Of a DNA stretch of 64,000 nt, positions 1-8,243 are shown one piece after another. Source of the stretch: G963556115 sp963666605. Its GTDB lineage: Bacteria > Planctomycetota > SZUA-567. A model generated the notes under the pieces. The model saw only the letters and a program-made list of their open reading frames with translations. It was not told where the DNA came from and searched no databases. Each line of letters begins with the position of its first letter. Position 1 is the stretch's first letter. The DNA lies in contig OZ223208.1 in NCBI GenBank assembly GCA_965140405.1, positions 2,108,001 through 2,172,000 of the forward strand. Direction: 5' to 3'. The translations under genes and the position numbers were made by a program.

Positions 1-1
1 T

Positions 2-343
2 GGTGTAAATATACGGTCGATAGTGATGTTGGTCTATGGTATCGGTAGCCTGTTGGCTGGTCTTAGTGGTGTAATTCTTTCTTCTCGCCTGTCCTCTGGT
101 TCGCCAACTGTTGGGGTGGGAGCAGAAATGGATGCTATCGCAGCGACTATTCTTGGAGGTACTAAATTTGAAGGTGGTACCGGAACAATTATAGGTACTG
201 TCTTTGGAGCAATGATAATTGCTTGTCTTAGTAATGGTATGAATCTATTGAATGTATCATCGTATAATCAGATGATTGTCAAAGGTTTTGTCATACTTTT
301 GGCAGTATGGGTAAATAAGATCAAGTTTTCAAAAAATGGTTGA
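2..343 (+). CDS. Sugar/nucleoside ABC transporter permease, C-terminal part (RbsC-like)
   Basis: The 5' end lies outside the window; the reading frame is open from base 2 and stops at 341-343. About 113 residues are visible. The segment GAEMDAIAATILGGTKFEGG followed by a Gly-rich hydrophobic stretch is the conserved C-terminal region of the BPD_transp_2 (RbsC/XylH/YtfT) inner-membrane permeases. Two or three hydrophobic segments can be seen. A nucleoside hydrolase follows 69 bases downstream, so the substrate could be a nucleoside or ribose; that is inference from context only. Confidence 0.9.
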   Translation, partial: GVNIRSIVMLVYGIGSLLAGLSGVILSSRLSSGSPTVGVGAEMDAIAATILGGTKFEGGTGTIIGTVFGAMIIACLSNGMNLLNVSSYNQMIVKGFVILLAVWVNKIKFSKNG

Positions 344-412
344 TAACAAACGATTACTTCTATGTTTTACTGTCTTGAATAATCTTACTAGTTGTTCGTA
401 AAAGGAAGTATA

Positions 413-1345
413 ATGGAAAAACTCAAAATCATTTTGGATTGTGATCCAGGTCATGATGATGCTGTAGCGATTATGATGGCTGCAATTCACCCAAGTATAA
501 ATCTTTTAGGAATTACTACAGTAGCTGGAAATCAGACTCTTGAGAAGACAACTAGTAATGCGTTGAAAGTTTGTGACTTTTTAAACCTAGATGTCCCTGT
601 GTACGCTGGAATGGATAGACCATTGGTTAGAGAGCAAATTATCGCAGATGACATTCATGGGGTTAGTGGACTAGATGGACCAATCTTTTCTGATTTATCT
701 CGTAAGGTTGAGTCGAAGCATGCTGTCGATTATATTATTGATACTCTTTTAGAGGCATCAGAGCCAATAACTTTGGTTGTTACAGGACCTGAGACCAATA
801 TTGGTATTGCGTTTAGAAGAGAGCCGAGGATTGTTGAGAAGGTTTCACAGGTTGTACTTATGGGAGGGGCGTATCAATTAGGTAATGTCACTCCTGCTGC
901 TGAGTACAATATTCTTGCTGATGCGGAGGCTGCACATATTGTCTTTTCTTCTAAAATACCTATTGTGATGATTGGGCTAGATCTGACACGCCAAGCTCTA
1001 TGCACACCTGATATAATAACAAGAATGGAGCGTATAGGAAATATTGGATCTGAACTTTTTGCTGATTTAATGCGCTTTTTTAGTAAGACTCAGAAAAAGG
1101 TGTTTGGTTGGGAAGGTGGCCCATTACATGACCCATGTTGTATTGCATACTTGTTAGATCCTAGTTGTATTGAAACTAAACCAATGTATACAGAGATAGA
1201 ATTACGAAGTGAAAAATGCTACGGTAGAACATTATGTGATTACTTTGGCACAAAGGGGTTTGTAGCAAATACAGAGGTTGCGGTAACGCTAGATAAAGAA
1301 AAGTTTTGGAATTTAGTAGAAGAGTGCATATTGCTATATTCATAA
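413..1345 (+). CDS. Inosine/uridine-preferring nucleoside hydrolase
   Basis: 310 residues, normal length for the family. The N-terminal motif LDCDPGHDDA supplies the calcium- and ribose-binding aspartates (D9, D11, D15, D16). The late motif GGPLHDPC carries the active-site His and the last Ca-binding Asp. Family enzymes hydrolyse the N-glycosidic bond of ribonucleosides to free base and ribose. An upstream in-frame ATG exists at 392, but the ATG at 413 is chosen because AAGGA lies seven bases before it. It follows the permease gene, which fits nucleoside salvage. Confidence 0.93.
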   Translation: MEKLKIILDCDPGHDDAVAIMMAAIHPSINLLGITTVAGNQTLEKTTSNALKVCDFLNLDVPVYAGMDRPLVREQIIADDIHGVSGLDGPIFSDLSRKVESKHAVDYIIDTLLEASEPITLVVTGPETNIGIAFRREPRIVEKVSQVVLMGGAYQLGNVTPAAEYNILADAEAAHIVFSSKIPIVMIGLDLTRQALCTPDIITRMERIGNIGSELFADLMRFFSKTQKKVFGWEGGPLHDPCCIAYLLDPSCIETKPMYTEIELRSEKCYGRTLCDYFGTKGFVANTEVAVTLDKEKFWNLVEECILLYS

Positions 1346-1415
1346 TTTTTTACTGGTCTATAAACAAATTCAAAAATGATACGTATTAACCAACACTTAA
1401 TAGTTAGGTAAGATT

Positions 1416-2705
1416 ATGAGTATAATAACAAAATTAAAACAAACTTTAGAGCTTAAAAAAGAAGAGTATCTCAACCCGTTAATAGAGCTTATTCGCATCG
1501 ATACTCAGAATATTGGCCATGGTATTACTGGTGGTAAAGAGTATGAAGGGCAGGTTTACCTTGAAAAATTGCTTACATCTCTTGGGTTTACTACTTCCAG
1601 AGAAGAGATAGATGAAGAAAAAATTACTTATGCTGAACGCAATCTTTATGAAGGTAATTCAGGACATAATTATACATATCCTACCCCTAGATTTAATATA
1701 TTTGCAACAAAGTATACAGATAAAGACAGTGCTGATATCTTATTCAATGGTCATATTGATACCATGCCACCAGGAAATGAAGAGTTTTGGACGCATCCAC
1801 CATTTTCTCCGACGATAGAAAAAGGGCAAATATTTGGCTTAGGTACTGCTGATATGAAGAGTGGATTGATGGCTGCAATAATGGCTGTAAAGTTGCTTGT
1901 TGATGCCAAATTGTATGAAGATTGCAATGTTGGTATAATGTCGGTTGCAGATGAGGAGGGTGGAGGTAATGGAACTCTTAGTTCTTGTTTGACAAATAAT
2001 AAGCTAGTTGCGAAGAGTTGTGTCGTTGCTGAGTGTAGCGATGGAAGTATTCTTACTGCTCATATGGGTTTTCTTGTTCTGGAGGTTGAGGTAAGTGGGA
2101 AGGCACTTCATTGTGGAAAAAAGTGGCAAGGTGAGAATGCAATAGAAAAAGCTATTGAGCTAATTAAAGCAATAGAGGATGTTGAACATCGTTGGTTGAT
2201 GAATTATAAGCATCCAACTCTTCCGTGTCCTACAATTAATCTAGGAGAAATTTGTGGTGGGACGGCAGCGTCAACAGTTCCTGATAAATGTAGCTTTAAA
2301 ATTTGTGCTCATATACTGCCATCAATGAAAATAGACAATTGCTATAAGGAGATTTCTAAGAGTATATTTGATAGAGCTCATTGTGATAGTTATTTGGTTG
2401 ATAATCCTGTGAGAATTAAAATATTACAACAAGGAAACTCTTTTGAGTTACCAAAGGAGTCATTGTTAATAAAGAATGCAGTAGATGCTTATGTAGAATC
2501 GCTTGGTATTACCCCTAATGTTACTGGATCTGCAGCTGGAAATGATGCTCGTTTGCTTTCAAATATTTCTAAAATTCCAACGATAATACTCGGTCCAGGT
2601 AAGATTGAGGATTGCCACACGGTAGATGAACATATTAATCTAGAGGATTATTATAATCACATTTTAATTTACGCAAATTTAATACTTAAACAGAGAACTT
2701 TATAA
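1416..2705 (+). CDS. M20-family metallopeptidase / deacylase (ArgE/DapE-like)
   Basis: 429 residues. FNGHIDTMPPG (H113, D115) and GLGTADMKSG (D146) give the first zinc ligands. VADEEGGG (E180/E181) gives the general base and next ligand. A C-terminal GPGKIEDCHTVDEHI segment carries the last conserved His. Members hydrolyse amide bonds of N-acyl amino acids or small peptides in the cytoplasm; the exact substrate cannot be read from sequence. It sits 70 bases after the nucleoside hydrolase and 11 bases before the amidotransferase-like gene, so it is probably in the same operon. Confidence 0.9.
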   Translation: MSIITKLKQTLELKKEEYLNPLIELIRIDTQNIGHGITGGKEYEGQVYLEKLLTSLGFTTSREEIDEEKITYAERNLYEGNSGHNYTYPTPRFNIFATKYTDKDSADILFNGHIDTMPPGNEEFWTHPPFSPTIEKGQIFGLGTADMKSGLMAAIMAVKLLVDAKLYEDCNVGIMSVADEEGGGNGTLSSCLTNNKLVAKSCVVAECSDGSILTAHMGFLVLEVEVSGKALHCGKKWQGENAIEKAIELIKAIEDVEHRWLMNYKHPTLPCPTINLGEICGGTAASTVPDKCSFKICAHILPSMKIDNCYKEISKSIFDRAHCDSYLVDNPVRIKILQQGNSFELPKESLLIKNAVDAYVESLGITPNVTGSAAGNDARLLSNISKIPTIILGPGKIEDCHTVDEHINLEDYYNHILIYANLILKQRTL

Positions 2706-2716
2706 AGGAGACGAGC

Positions 2717-3469
2717 ATGAGCAAAGTATTGTTTATTGGGGAAACATGGATGAAGACGATTACCCATGTTAAAGGATTTGATAGTTTTGTTACGAATCAC
2801 TATGAGGATTGTTCAAATTATATTTCTGATGCTTTGACAACAGAGGGACATACTGTTACGCATATCCCTGCTCATGGTGTCGGGTATAATTTTCCAAAAA
2901 CTTTAGAAGAGTTACAGCAGTACGATGCAGTTCTTTTATCTGATATCGGTAGTAATACATTCCTTCTTACCGACAATGTCTTTGTTCGTGGTAGTACTCA
3001 GAATAACTCACTCGAGTTATTGAAAGACTTTGTGCTTGAAGGAGGTGGCTTGTTAATGGTAGGTGGCTATATGTCATTCTCTGGAATTGAAGCAAAAGCT
3101 AATTATCAGAATACTGTATTAGCTGATGTCTTACCAGTTAAGATGATTGATAAGGATGATAGGGTGGAAAATTCTGAAGGGGTTATTCCGACAATAGTTA
3201 GTAATAATCATTCAGTTTTTCAAGGTATAGATAATGATACGTGGCCATTATTTTTAGGATATAATCAATTACAAAGCAAAGATGATTGTGAGGTTTTGGC
3301 AGTGATTGATGATGATGTTTTTATTGCTGTAGGAGAATTTTCTAAAGGTCGTTCTGGAGTCTTTGCTTCGGATTGTGCTCCTCACTGGGGCACTCAAGAA
3401 TTTGTCGATTGGACGTATTATAGCACCTTTTGGGGTAACCTTATTGATTGGCTTACTCGAAAAATTTAG
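2717..3469 (+). CDS. Glutamine-amidotransferase-like protein (GATase1-like, PF07090 type)
   Basis: 250 residues with a Rossmann-like start (KVLFIGETWM), a central LEGGGLLMVGGYMSFSG turn typical of the flavodoxin-like GATase1-like family, and a final CAPHWG segment. A strong ribosome site (AAAGGAGACGAGC) precedes the ATG. Function in this family is poorly defined; some members occur beside sugar catabolism genes. No clear Cys nucleophile elbow was identified. It is the last intact host gene before the integration site. Confidence 0.75.
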   Translation: MSKVLFIGETWMKTITHVKGFDSFVTNHYEDCSNYISDALTTEGHTVTHIPAHGVGYNFPKTLEELQQYDAVLLSDIGSNTFLLTDNVFVRGSTQNNSLELLKDFVLEGGGLLMVGGYMSFSGIEAKANYQNTVLADVLPVKMIDKDDRVENSEGVIPTIVSNNHSVFQGIDNDTWPLFLGYNQLQSKDDCEVLAVIDDDVFIAVGEFSKGRSGVFASDCAPHWGTQEFVDWTYYSTFWGNLIDWLTRKI

Positions 3470-3543
3470 GTTGTTTGGTACATATTGTGTGTTATTATCG
3501 CACCAGCATAGGCGAAGATTCGCTACTTCTCTTGTTCAAGAGC

Positions 3544-3634
3544 TCAGAGGCGTTTCATAATTAAGAAAAAGTCTGTTGCACAGCCGACAGTACTGTTACC
3601 AAAGACGTTACCAACAATTGATCTCGATTGATCC
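3544..3634 (+). repeat. Integrase-tail repeat, copy A (older integration scar)
   Basis: By hand alignment, 83 of 91 bases match 4936-5026. Copy B there is the end of a tyrosine-recombinase reading frame plus its 3' flank. In copy A the frame is broken by a stop soon after SEAFH, and the upstream recombinase sequence is gone. Both copies are followed by a hairpin and a tRNA-Asn 3'-end fragment, so this is read as the fossil right end of an older integrated element. Confidence 0.8.
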
Positions 3635-3672
3635 AATTCGTGTAACGTACTAGTTGCTGTCTGTAAATAAGA

Positions 3673-3709
3673 AAGCCGTAAGTCCTTATTTTTAAAGGCT
3701 TACGGCTTG
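3673..3709. terminator. Hairpin next to att-like site A
   Basis: Arms AAGCCGTAAG..CCTT and AAGG.CTTACGGCTT pair with one bulged T and are followed by TGTTTTA. It occupies the same position relative to the tRNA-like fragment as the hairpin at 5077-5112. Confidence 0.7.
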
Positions 3710-3714
3710 TTTTA

Positions 3715-3723
3715 TTGGCTCCC
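3715..3723. other. att-like site A (tRNA-Asn 3'-end fragment)
   Basis: TTGGCTCCC is identical to the complement of the 3' end of tRNA-Asn (45919-45929). It follows a hairpin and an integrase-tail scar exactly as at 5119-5129. It is interpreted as a displaced attachment core from the oldest visible integration. Nine bases alone would be weak evidence; the shared arrangement makes it credible. Confidence 0.65.
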
Positions 3724-3850
3724 AGAATTACTGAATAATATACAATATTCAAGTTGGTCTTAAAAGTAGAGCATGTGAGACTTAGACACTCAGGATGATG
3801 AAAGTAAATTGTAATAAATAATTTCTACTTATTATATTCTTTTAGTAATT

Positions 3851-4141
3851 TTATATTAAATCTTCATCAACAGTGACAGTGTGATTAATTATGCTGGACA
3901 AATCACTTATATCCCATTTCAGTTTTGCGAATATTGCCCCAAGACTGCTATTCTTCACAATACCTGTTGCTGCATAACCAACTTCATTATTATTGTCATA
4001 CTTTAGCATAAATTCACCTGTGTCAGCATTTGTATAAATGCCAGTAACTTCATACTTTTTTCCATTTGTACTGCTTTGAACATAAAGTGTTCCGCCTGTT
4101 ATCAAGTCTAGTTCATTTTCAGAAAGCTTTTCTCGTTTCAT
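3851..4141 (-). CDS. Double-glycine leader peptide (bacteriocin/RiPP-like precursor)
   Basis: 96 residues if started at the ATG at 4141, which lies six bases after a perfect AAGGAG; ATG ATA directly overlaps that site and is less likely. The N-terminus KLSENELDLITGG matches the classical double-glycine leader pattern (LSxxELxxIxGG) cleaved by peptidase-containing ABC transporters during export. The roughly 79-residue core is polar, Gly/Asn/Thr-rich and has no Cys, so disulfide or lanthionine chemistry is unlikely. No matching transporter or modification enzyme lies in the window. It sits in the remnant element between att-like sites A and B. The product activity is unknown. Confidence 0.7.
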   Translation of the reverse strand: MKREKLSENELDLITGGTLYVQSSTNGKKYEVTGIYTNADTGEFMLKYDNNNEVGYAATGIVKNSSLGAIFAKLKWDISDLSSIINHTVTVDEDLI

Positions 4142-4317
4142 TATCATCTCCTTTTGATATATGCTGTTGCAACTATATAAACAATAATCACGTATATTTT
4201 AAATACTCTTCAATTGGTTTACTAATCAAGCAAACATTGAAATATAATTCAGTTTCATTATTATAGATGCATAATAAACAATAATGTTTCAAAAATATTT
4301 GAAAATACTATATTTTT

Positions 4318-4512
4318 TCAAATTTGAGTTAATTTATATGCTTTAAGTATTAATAGTTTGAAAGTTGTAACAGCTTGCTGATAGTACATTGCGCTGGTGT
4401 CCATACCTTTGAGAAAACTTGAGCCGACGCCTTGCTCGGTAGGTTCAGCTGTAAAAGAATAGCTAGTACACACAATGATTACTGCGAACAGCAATGTGCT
4501 TATATACTTCAT
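4318..4512 (-). CDS. Small exported protein, unknown
   Basis: 64 residues. The N-terminus MKYISTLLFAVIIVCTSYSF is a signal peptide (charged start, hydrophobic core), with likely cleavage after SFTA. The remainder is short, with a second hydrophobic stretch (TTFKLLILKAY). GTGGAAG lies about nine bases before the ATG. No family is recognised. It is in the small remnant element with the double-glycine peptide gene, and its base composition is equally AT-rich. Confidence 0.5.
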   Translation of the reverse strand: MKYISTLLFAVIIVCTSYSFTAEPTEQGVGSSFLKGMDTSAMYYQQAVTTFKLLILKAYKLTQI

Positions 4513-4827
4513 GGCAATCTTCCACTTATATTGTTATTTATTTTATGATAGTAAGATCTATCTAATTAATTATTACCTTTAATATAGACACTGTCAAGAA
4601 ATTTTGCTAATACATTTTAACAATTATCAATATGTCATAAGTGCAGTGACATAGAAATGGTGGACACCTACCTTACGTTTTCTATGCCACTGCATTGAAT
4701 TATGCAGTTGAGTTTATTTTATGTTTATTACGTTGTTATAAATATTACAGTCGTAGTTGTAAGCTGAATCGCAAGGATGTAAATATTCTTAAGTTGGGTG
4801 TAATCATTATAATAATTTATTGGAGGA

Positions 4828-5013
4828 GTGCTACCACACGAAAATCAAAAAATTATGAGGCATGGGAGCTCAACAACAACAGCGAAGTCTTATACCCACG
4901 TAACAACCGAAAATATCGAGAATGCAATGAAGAAATCAGAGGCGTTTCAGAACCAAGAAAAAGTCCGTTGCACAGCCGACAGTACTGTTACCAAAAACGT
5001 TACCAACAATTGA
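4828..5013 (+). pseudogene. Tyrosine recombinase C-terminal remnant
   Basis: Only the last domain fragment survives. RHGSSTTTAKSYTHVT matches the H-x-S...T...YTHV signature of phage-type tyrosine integrases, including the catalytic Tyr. The N-terminal DNA-binding and most catalytic residues (Arg, Lys, His boxes) are missing upstream, so it cannot be functional. It points towards the hairpin and att-like sequence at 5077-5129, the usual place for an integrase at an element end. It is unrelated to the serine recombinase of the current prophage, so an earlier, different element used this site. Confidence 0.75.
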
Positions 5014-5026
5014 CCCCGATTGACCC
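4936..5026 (+). repeat. Integrase-tail repeat, copy B
   Basis: 91-base direct repeat of 3544-3634 with 8 differences. It contains the last codons of the tyrosine-recombinase remnant and its 3' flank, including a run of short GATTGACCC-like units. Confidence 0.85.
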
Positions 5027-5076
5027 GAATTGACCCCAAACAGAGAATTGAAGCGTTAAGATATCATATAAAAGAA

Positions 5077-5112
5077 AAACCGTAAGTCCTGAATTATCAA
5101 GACTTACGGTTT
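5077..5112. terminator. Hairpin terminator at the left prophage boundary
   Basis: Perfect 12-bp stem (AAACCGTAAGTC / GACTTACGGTTT) with a 12-base loop. An A-rich tract lies on the left and ATTTTTTT on the right, so it could terminate transcription in both directions. It lies just left of the att-like core. Confidence 0.8.
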
Positions 5113-5118
5113 ATTTTT

Positions 5119-5129
5119 TTTGGCTCCCC
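5119..5129. other. attL (left attachment site of the prophage)
   Basis: TTTGGCTCCCC is identical to 45919-45929, the end of the tRNA-Asn gene on the opposite side of the prophage. All phage genes lie between the two copies. The 11-bp identity is short, as expected for a serine-recombinase crossover site. Confidence 0.75.
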
Positions 5130-5282
5130 AAAAACATTACAAATATAAACCTGATAGCATTTATATATAGAATAGAAATTGTGAGGTTAAAGCATTGTGC
5201 ATAGTCATTAAGCTCAATGCACTCGAAATATGATGCTAGTTATATAATATTCAAAATTTTTATTTTGGATTGAAATATAAAA

Positions 5283-5881
5283 TTATGTTCTTTTTGTTAT
5301 TCGCAAATCATAATAGTTTTGATTGTCATCAGCATAATTGATGGTAAACATGGTGCCAAACATTGTTTTTGTGGAAATATCAGGTTTAAGTATTATTGTT
5401 CCAAAATTTTTCTCAGATGATATTAAACCACTCCAAATCCCCATAAGTAGTATGTTCTCTTTTTCTGAATTAATATTTACAATTCCAATTTTAAAATCAA
5501 TGTTAAAATTAAAATTTCCTAGGTATGAGTTATCTCTTATGGCGCTACATTGTGCTGTTAGAGTAACTCCTGCTTGATATTTAACTGAGTCAGTTGGTGT
5601 TACAGATAGTTTCAATATTCCCGGTACTTTACCTGTTGGAAAATGAATATCCCAAATGCCCTCAGCAAAATCCATAATTTCTAATCTTTTAACTGCAGTT
5701 TTAAGTAAATCTTCTTCTAGAAATCCTGGTGGTGTATCAGGGATGGTAAAGCTTTCTTTTCCAATTTTAAAAATGTCATGTATACTAGGAGATTCCGTTA
5801 GTTCCTTTGTTTCAGAATAATGCGGGAATTCTGCTGCTTCAATAATTTTGTCTGCATTGGGCTTTCATGATTAATTGACAT
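5283..5881 (-). pseudogene. Unknown cargo gene, frameshifted near the start
   Basis: The visible intact frame (5283-5675, 130 residues) lacks a ribosome site. Upstream the same frame continues open for about 60 codons (IIEAAEFPHY...ESPSIHDIFKIGKESF) to a TGA near 5868. A proper start with GAGGA six bases before it lies at 5881 (MSINHES) but in another frame. One extra C in the CCC at 5859-5861 would join them into a single protein of about 199 residues. No family is recognised; the C-terminal half is beta-rich in appearance. Either a recent inactivation or a sequencing slip. Confidence 0.65.
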
Positions 5882-6103
5882 CTTATTCCTCATTATGATA
5901 GTATAAGTTTAAATAAATGAATAAATTGAAAATCAATATATTAATATTAAAGCATTGATTATTATTAATGTCCTGCAACATTTTGCTCGATTCACAAGCC
6001 CTTGTCATTATAAAACTATGTCTTTATTTTATGGTGGATATTTTCTTATTAGTCCATTCTTTTTTGGATAAATGATTACTCAAAAATACTAGATAATATT
6101 AAA

Positions 6104-6289
6104 TTACATTTTATTTTTCCTATAAAAGCACATAGTGCATATTTCACCACTTTTGACATAGCAAGTTGTGTGATAGGCTGTATGGCATTCTTTGCAATTT
6201 GTAATACCATTAGTATCACTAATTGCAAGTGGCTTCTTGCAAATTCTGCATAAATCTCTTTCATAATATTCATTTTTTTTAGTATTCAT
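6104..6289 (-). CDS. Small RING/PHD-like zinc-finger protein
   Basis: 61 residues from the ATG at 6289 (GAG seven bases upstream; an in-frame TTG ten codons earlier is less likely). It has CRIC, NCKECHTAYHTTC and ICTMC: a C-x2-C ... C-x2-C-x4-H-x2-C ... C-x2-C arrangement that looks like the prokaryotic RING-finger family. Such domains bind two zinc ions and occur in bacterial conflict and ubiquitin-like systems, normally fused to another domain; here the finger stands alone. It is in the attL-proximal cargo region. Confidence 0.65.
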   Translation of the reverse strand: MNTKKNEYYERDLCRICKKPLAISDTNGITNCKECHTAYHTTCYVKSGEICTMCFYRKNKM

Positions 6290-6490
6290 TGATTTCTCGT
6301 AACTAAAAGCAAAGGCCAATATTTAATAGTTTTGTATCATCTTTGTTCTTGATCTTTCTCTACAATTTCCTTATGTTCATGACCTATAATAATCGCATTT
6401 GAGCTAACGCCATTATGGGTTACTTTGTGTGTACCATCCTTATCGTTTGTGCTTGATTTTATATTGCTTTTCTTATAATTCTATTTAAGG

Positions 6491-6676
6491 TTACTTTTTT
6501 ACTGTATTATGCTTATCTCCACCAAAATTCTTAACTATTGTCTCATGTGTATCTCCTGCTGGAATTCCCTGTGAAATTTTTCCATCACTACCTGTAACCA
6601 TATGCTCTCCATCACTATTTGTTGTCACTGTAGTTGTTGTTCCGTCTTCATTTGATATTACAGTTCTTTGAACCAT
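6491..6676 (-). CDS. Small hydrophilic Thr/Gly/Asp-rich protein, unknown
   Basis: 61 residues preceded by AAAGGAGAAACA, a good ribosome site. The sequence is low-complexity (TTTTVTTNSDGEHMVTGSDG) with no signal peptide or membrane segment. Just downstream, 6337-6484 on the same strand holds an open frame without a start that reads NDKDGTHKVTHNG and resembles part of this protein. It may be a degenerate duplicate or a frameshifted tail. No family is recognised. Confidence 0.5.
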   Translation of the reverse strand: MVQRTVISNEDGTTTTVTTNSDGEHMVTGSDGKISQGIPAGDTHETIVKNFGGDKHNTVKK

Positions 6677-7045
6677 TGTTTCTCCTTTATGATTGAAAGT
6701 TATATGCTAAATATTATGATGATACTTGAAGATAAATATTCACTATAGGGTTGAAATCACGTTTATGATTAATTACATTGTTGTAATACTTAACCATTTC
6801 TTCTTGAGGTTAACTATTATATAGCTTATTGTTTATTGATTATATGCATGCATTGCAATAAAATTGAAAATACAAACTATTCATTACGATTTTAATTATT
6901 TGATTGTGTATGTGTATCCTATTAATTTGTTCTAATTATCTATATCATACTATATGATATTTATTTATGCAAATTATATTAGTATTTATATAGAATAAAT
7001 TATATCATTAATTATTATAAGATTTAACCAGTATTATATTGCGGA
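6677..7045. other. AT-rich intergenic region
   Basis: About 370 bases with no credible gene on either strand. It is very AT-rich, with many TATA-like stretches, and must contain the promoter for the minus-strand cargo genes. I see no clear hairpin or repeat. Confidence 0.5.
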
Positions 7046-7321
7046 CTATTGCTTTAATATGACACTTGCAATAGTCGCCAGTGCACACACAACTGCAGCA
7101 AGCGCAGCCCAATTTGCCCTTACATTCTTACTAGAGTGATGGGCTTCTATATGGACTTTATGCTGATTGTGTAGATCTGCAATATCACCAGAATGTTTTG
7201 TGACATGTTCGCATAAATGCGAGCACGGGGCAGGGTGAAGGCAAGATTCCAACCGAGCGAGTGTAACTTTAACCTCAGTCATGTCATTATAAAGCTTGTC
7301 AATTTTTTCTTCGCTATTCAC
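7046..7321 (-). CDS. XhlA-like small membrane protein (lysis region)
   Basis: 91 residues starting at a GTG whose bases overlap the stop of the upstream gene (GTGA), so translation is probably coupled. The N-terminal half is helical and charged (KIDKLYNDMTEVKVTLARLE). The C-terminus is one membrane helix (WAALAAVVCALATIASVIL) with a short positive tail. This soluble-helix plus C-terminal-anchor layout matches the haemolysin XhlA family linked to phage lysis cassettes. It is the last gene of the late operon. Confidence 0.6.
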   Translation of the reverse strand: MNSEEKIDKLYNDMTEVKVTLARLESCLHPAPCSHLCEHVTKHSGDIADLHNQHKVHIEAHHSSKNVRANWAALAAVVCALATIASVILKQ

Positions 7322-7770
7322 TCTCTACCTTTCCTATCAAGTGGTGATCGAATATAAAGTGCAGCGATGGCCAGTAAGAAAGCACCAATGCCAACTACCC
7401 ATACCAGTATCCTCCACTTCTCTTCAGATGCCCTTATTTCCATCTCCTTTACTCTTCCTTCAGCAAGTAGTACTTTCTCACGCTCTAATGCTCGAGCCTT
7501 GACTAATTTTACAGTTTCATCGGCATTGCTGTCAGTTGGTGGTAAGGCTTGCTCTGATACGTCAGGCAGCACAAATTCTATAGAGTTGTCTTGTCGATTA
7601 TCTTCCTTTGAAGCATCTACGTTGTTCTTTGTAGCAAGTGCCAGTTGGCTTTGTTTTAACTCAGTACCACTATTTGGCGTACAACCTACTACTGTGGCAA
7701 TACATATTACTACGATCCCAGTTATGACTATCATAAATATCTTGAGTATAAAGCTTTGTATTCCAAACAT
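7318..7770 (-). CDS. Membrane lipoprotein-like phage protein (possible spanin-type)
   Basis: 150 residues. The N-terminus is a hydrophobic signal ending in VVGCTPNSG, which fits a lipobox with acylated Cys. A central charged helix (KARALEREKVLLAEGRVKEM) follows, and near the C-terminus there is a transmembrane helix (ILVWVVGIGAFLLAIAALYI). Two membrane attachments joined by a helical span fit a unimolecular-spanin-like topology, but sequence similarity was not recognised. It lies between the tail-fibre-associated gene and the XhlA-like gene. Confidence 0.5.
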   Translation of the reverse strand: MFGIQSFILKIFMIVITGIVVICIATVVGCTPNSGTELKQSQLALATKNNVDASKEDNRQDNSIEFVLPDVSEQALPPTDSNADETVKLVKARALEREKVLLAEGRVKEMEIRASEEKWRILVWVVGIGAFLLAIAALYIRSPLDRKGRE

Positions 7771-7780
7771 ATCATCTCCT

Positions 7781-8242
7781 TTAGTTGTTATTTACACATT
7801 TTGAACATGGACTATATTCTTTAAGTCCTTTTGACAAGTTTATCAACAGTAGATCACTAGTAGAAAGTGAGGAGCAATTTATATCCTTGTGGTAATGAGT
7901 GCCTGTTTCTGTGACATAAACCGTAGAACCCTTGTTGTACTTTTCCAAGACTTCTGCTTGAGCAATAGAATATTTTAACTCTGCTCTAGCTTTTGCTTCT
8001 ATTTCACCATTGAAGTCATGTCGCATAACATGAGCTAGTAGCGGATCAAGTGTCGCAAGGTCACGTTGATAATTTGCTTCTAGTGCCTCTGGCGGTATTA
8101 ACCAAGTACCATCCTCTTGAGCGACATGGTCAATTGAAGGTGCTTCTTCTTGCATAGGTATGTAGCCCATTGATTCCATAAGATTTGATTTACCAAAAGC
8201 AGAACCAGTTTCACCAACTTTTCCCCATACTTGTCTATCCAT
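7781..8242 (-). CDS. Tail-region protein with C-terminal Cys/His zinc-type motif
   Basis: 153 residues. The N-terminal 100 residues contain WLIPPEALEANYQRDLA and a helical stretch reminiscent of phage tail-fibre assembly proteins, without a certain match. The C-terminal 40 residues (VYVTETGTHYHKDINC ... YSPCSKCV) match the short YHxxxC...PCxxC motif found at the ends of many secreted or nuclease proteins and probably bind a metal. It starts one base after the tail fibre stop, so it is co-translated with it. Confidence 0.55.
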   Translation of the reverse strand: MDRQVWGKVGETGSAFGKSNLMESMGYIPMQEEAPSIDHVAQEDGTWLIPPEALEANYQRDLATLDPLLAHVMRHDFNGEIEAKARAELKYSIAQAEVLEKYNKGSTVYVTETGTHYHKDINCSSLSTSDLLLINLSKGLKEYSPCSKCVNNN

Positions 8243-8243
8243 A

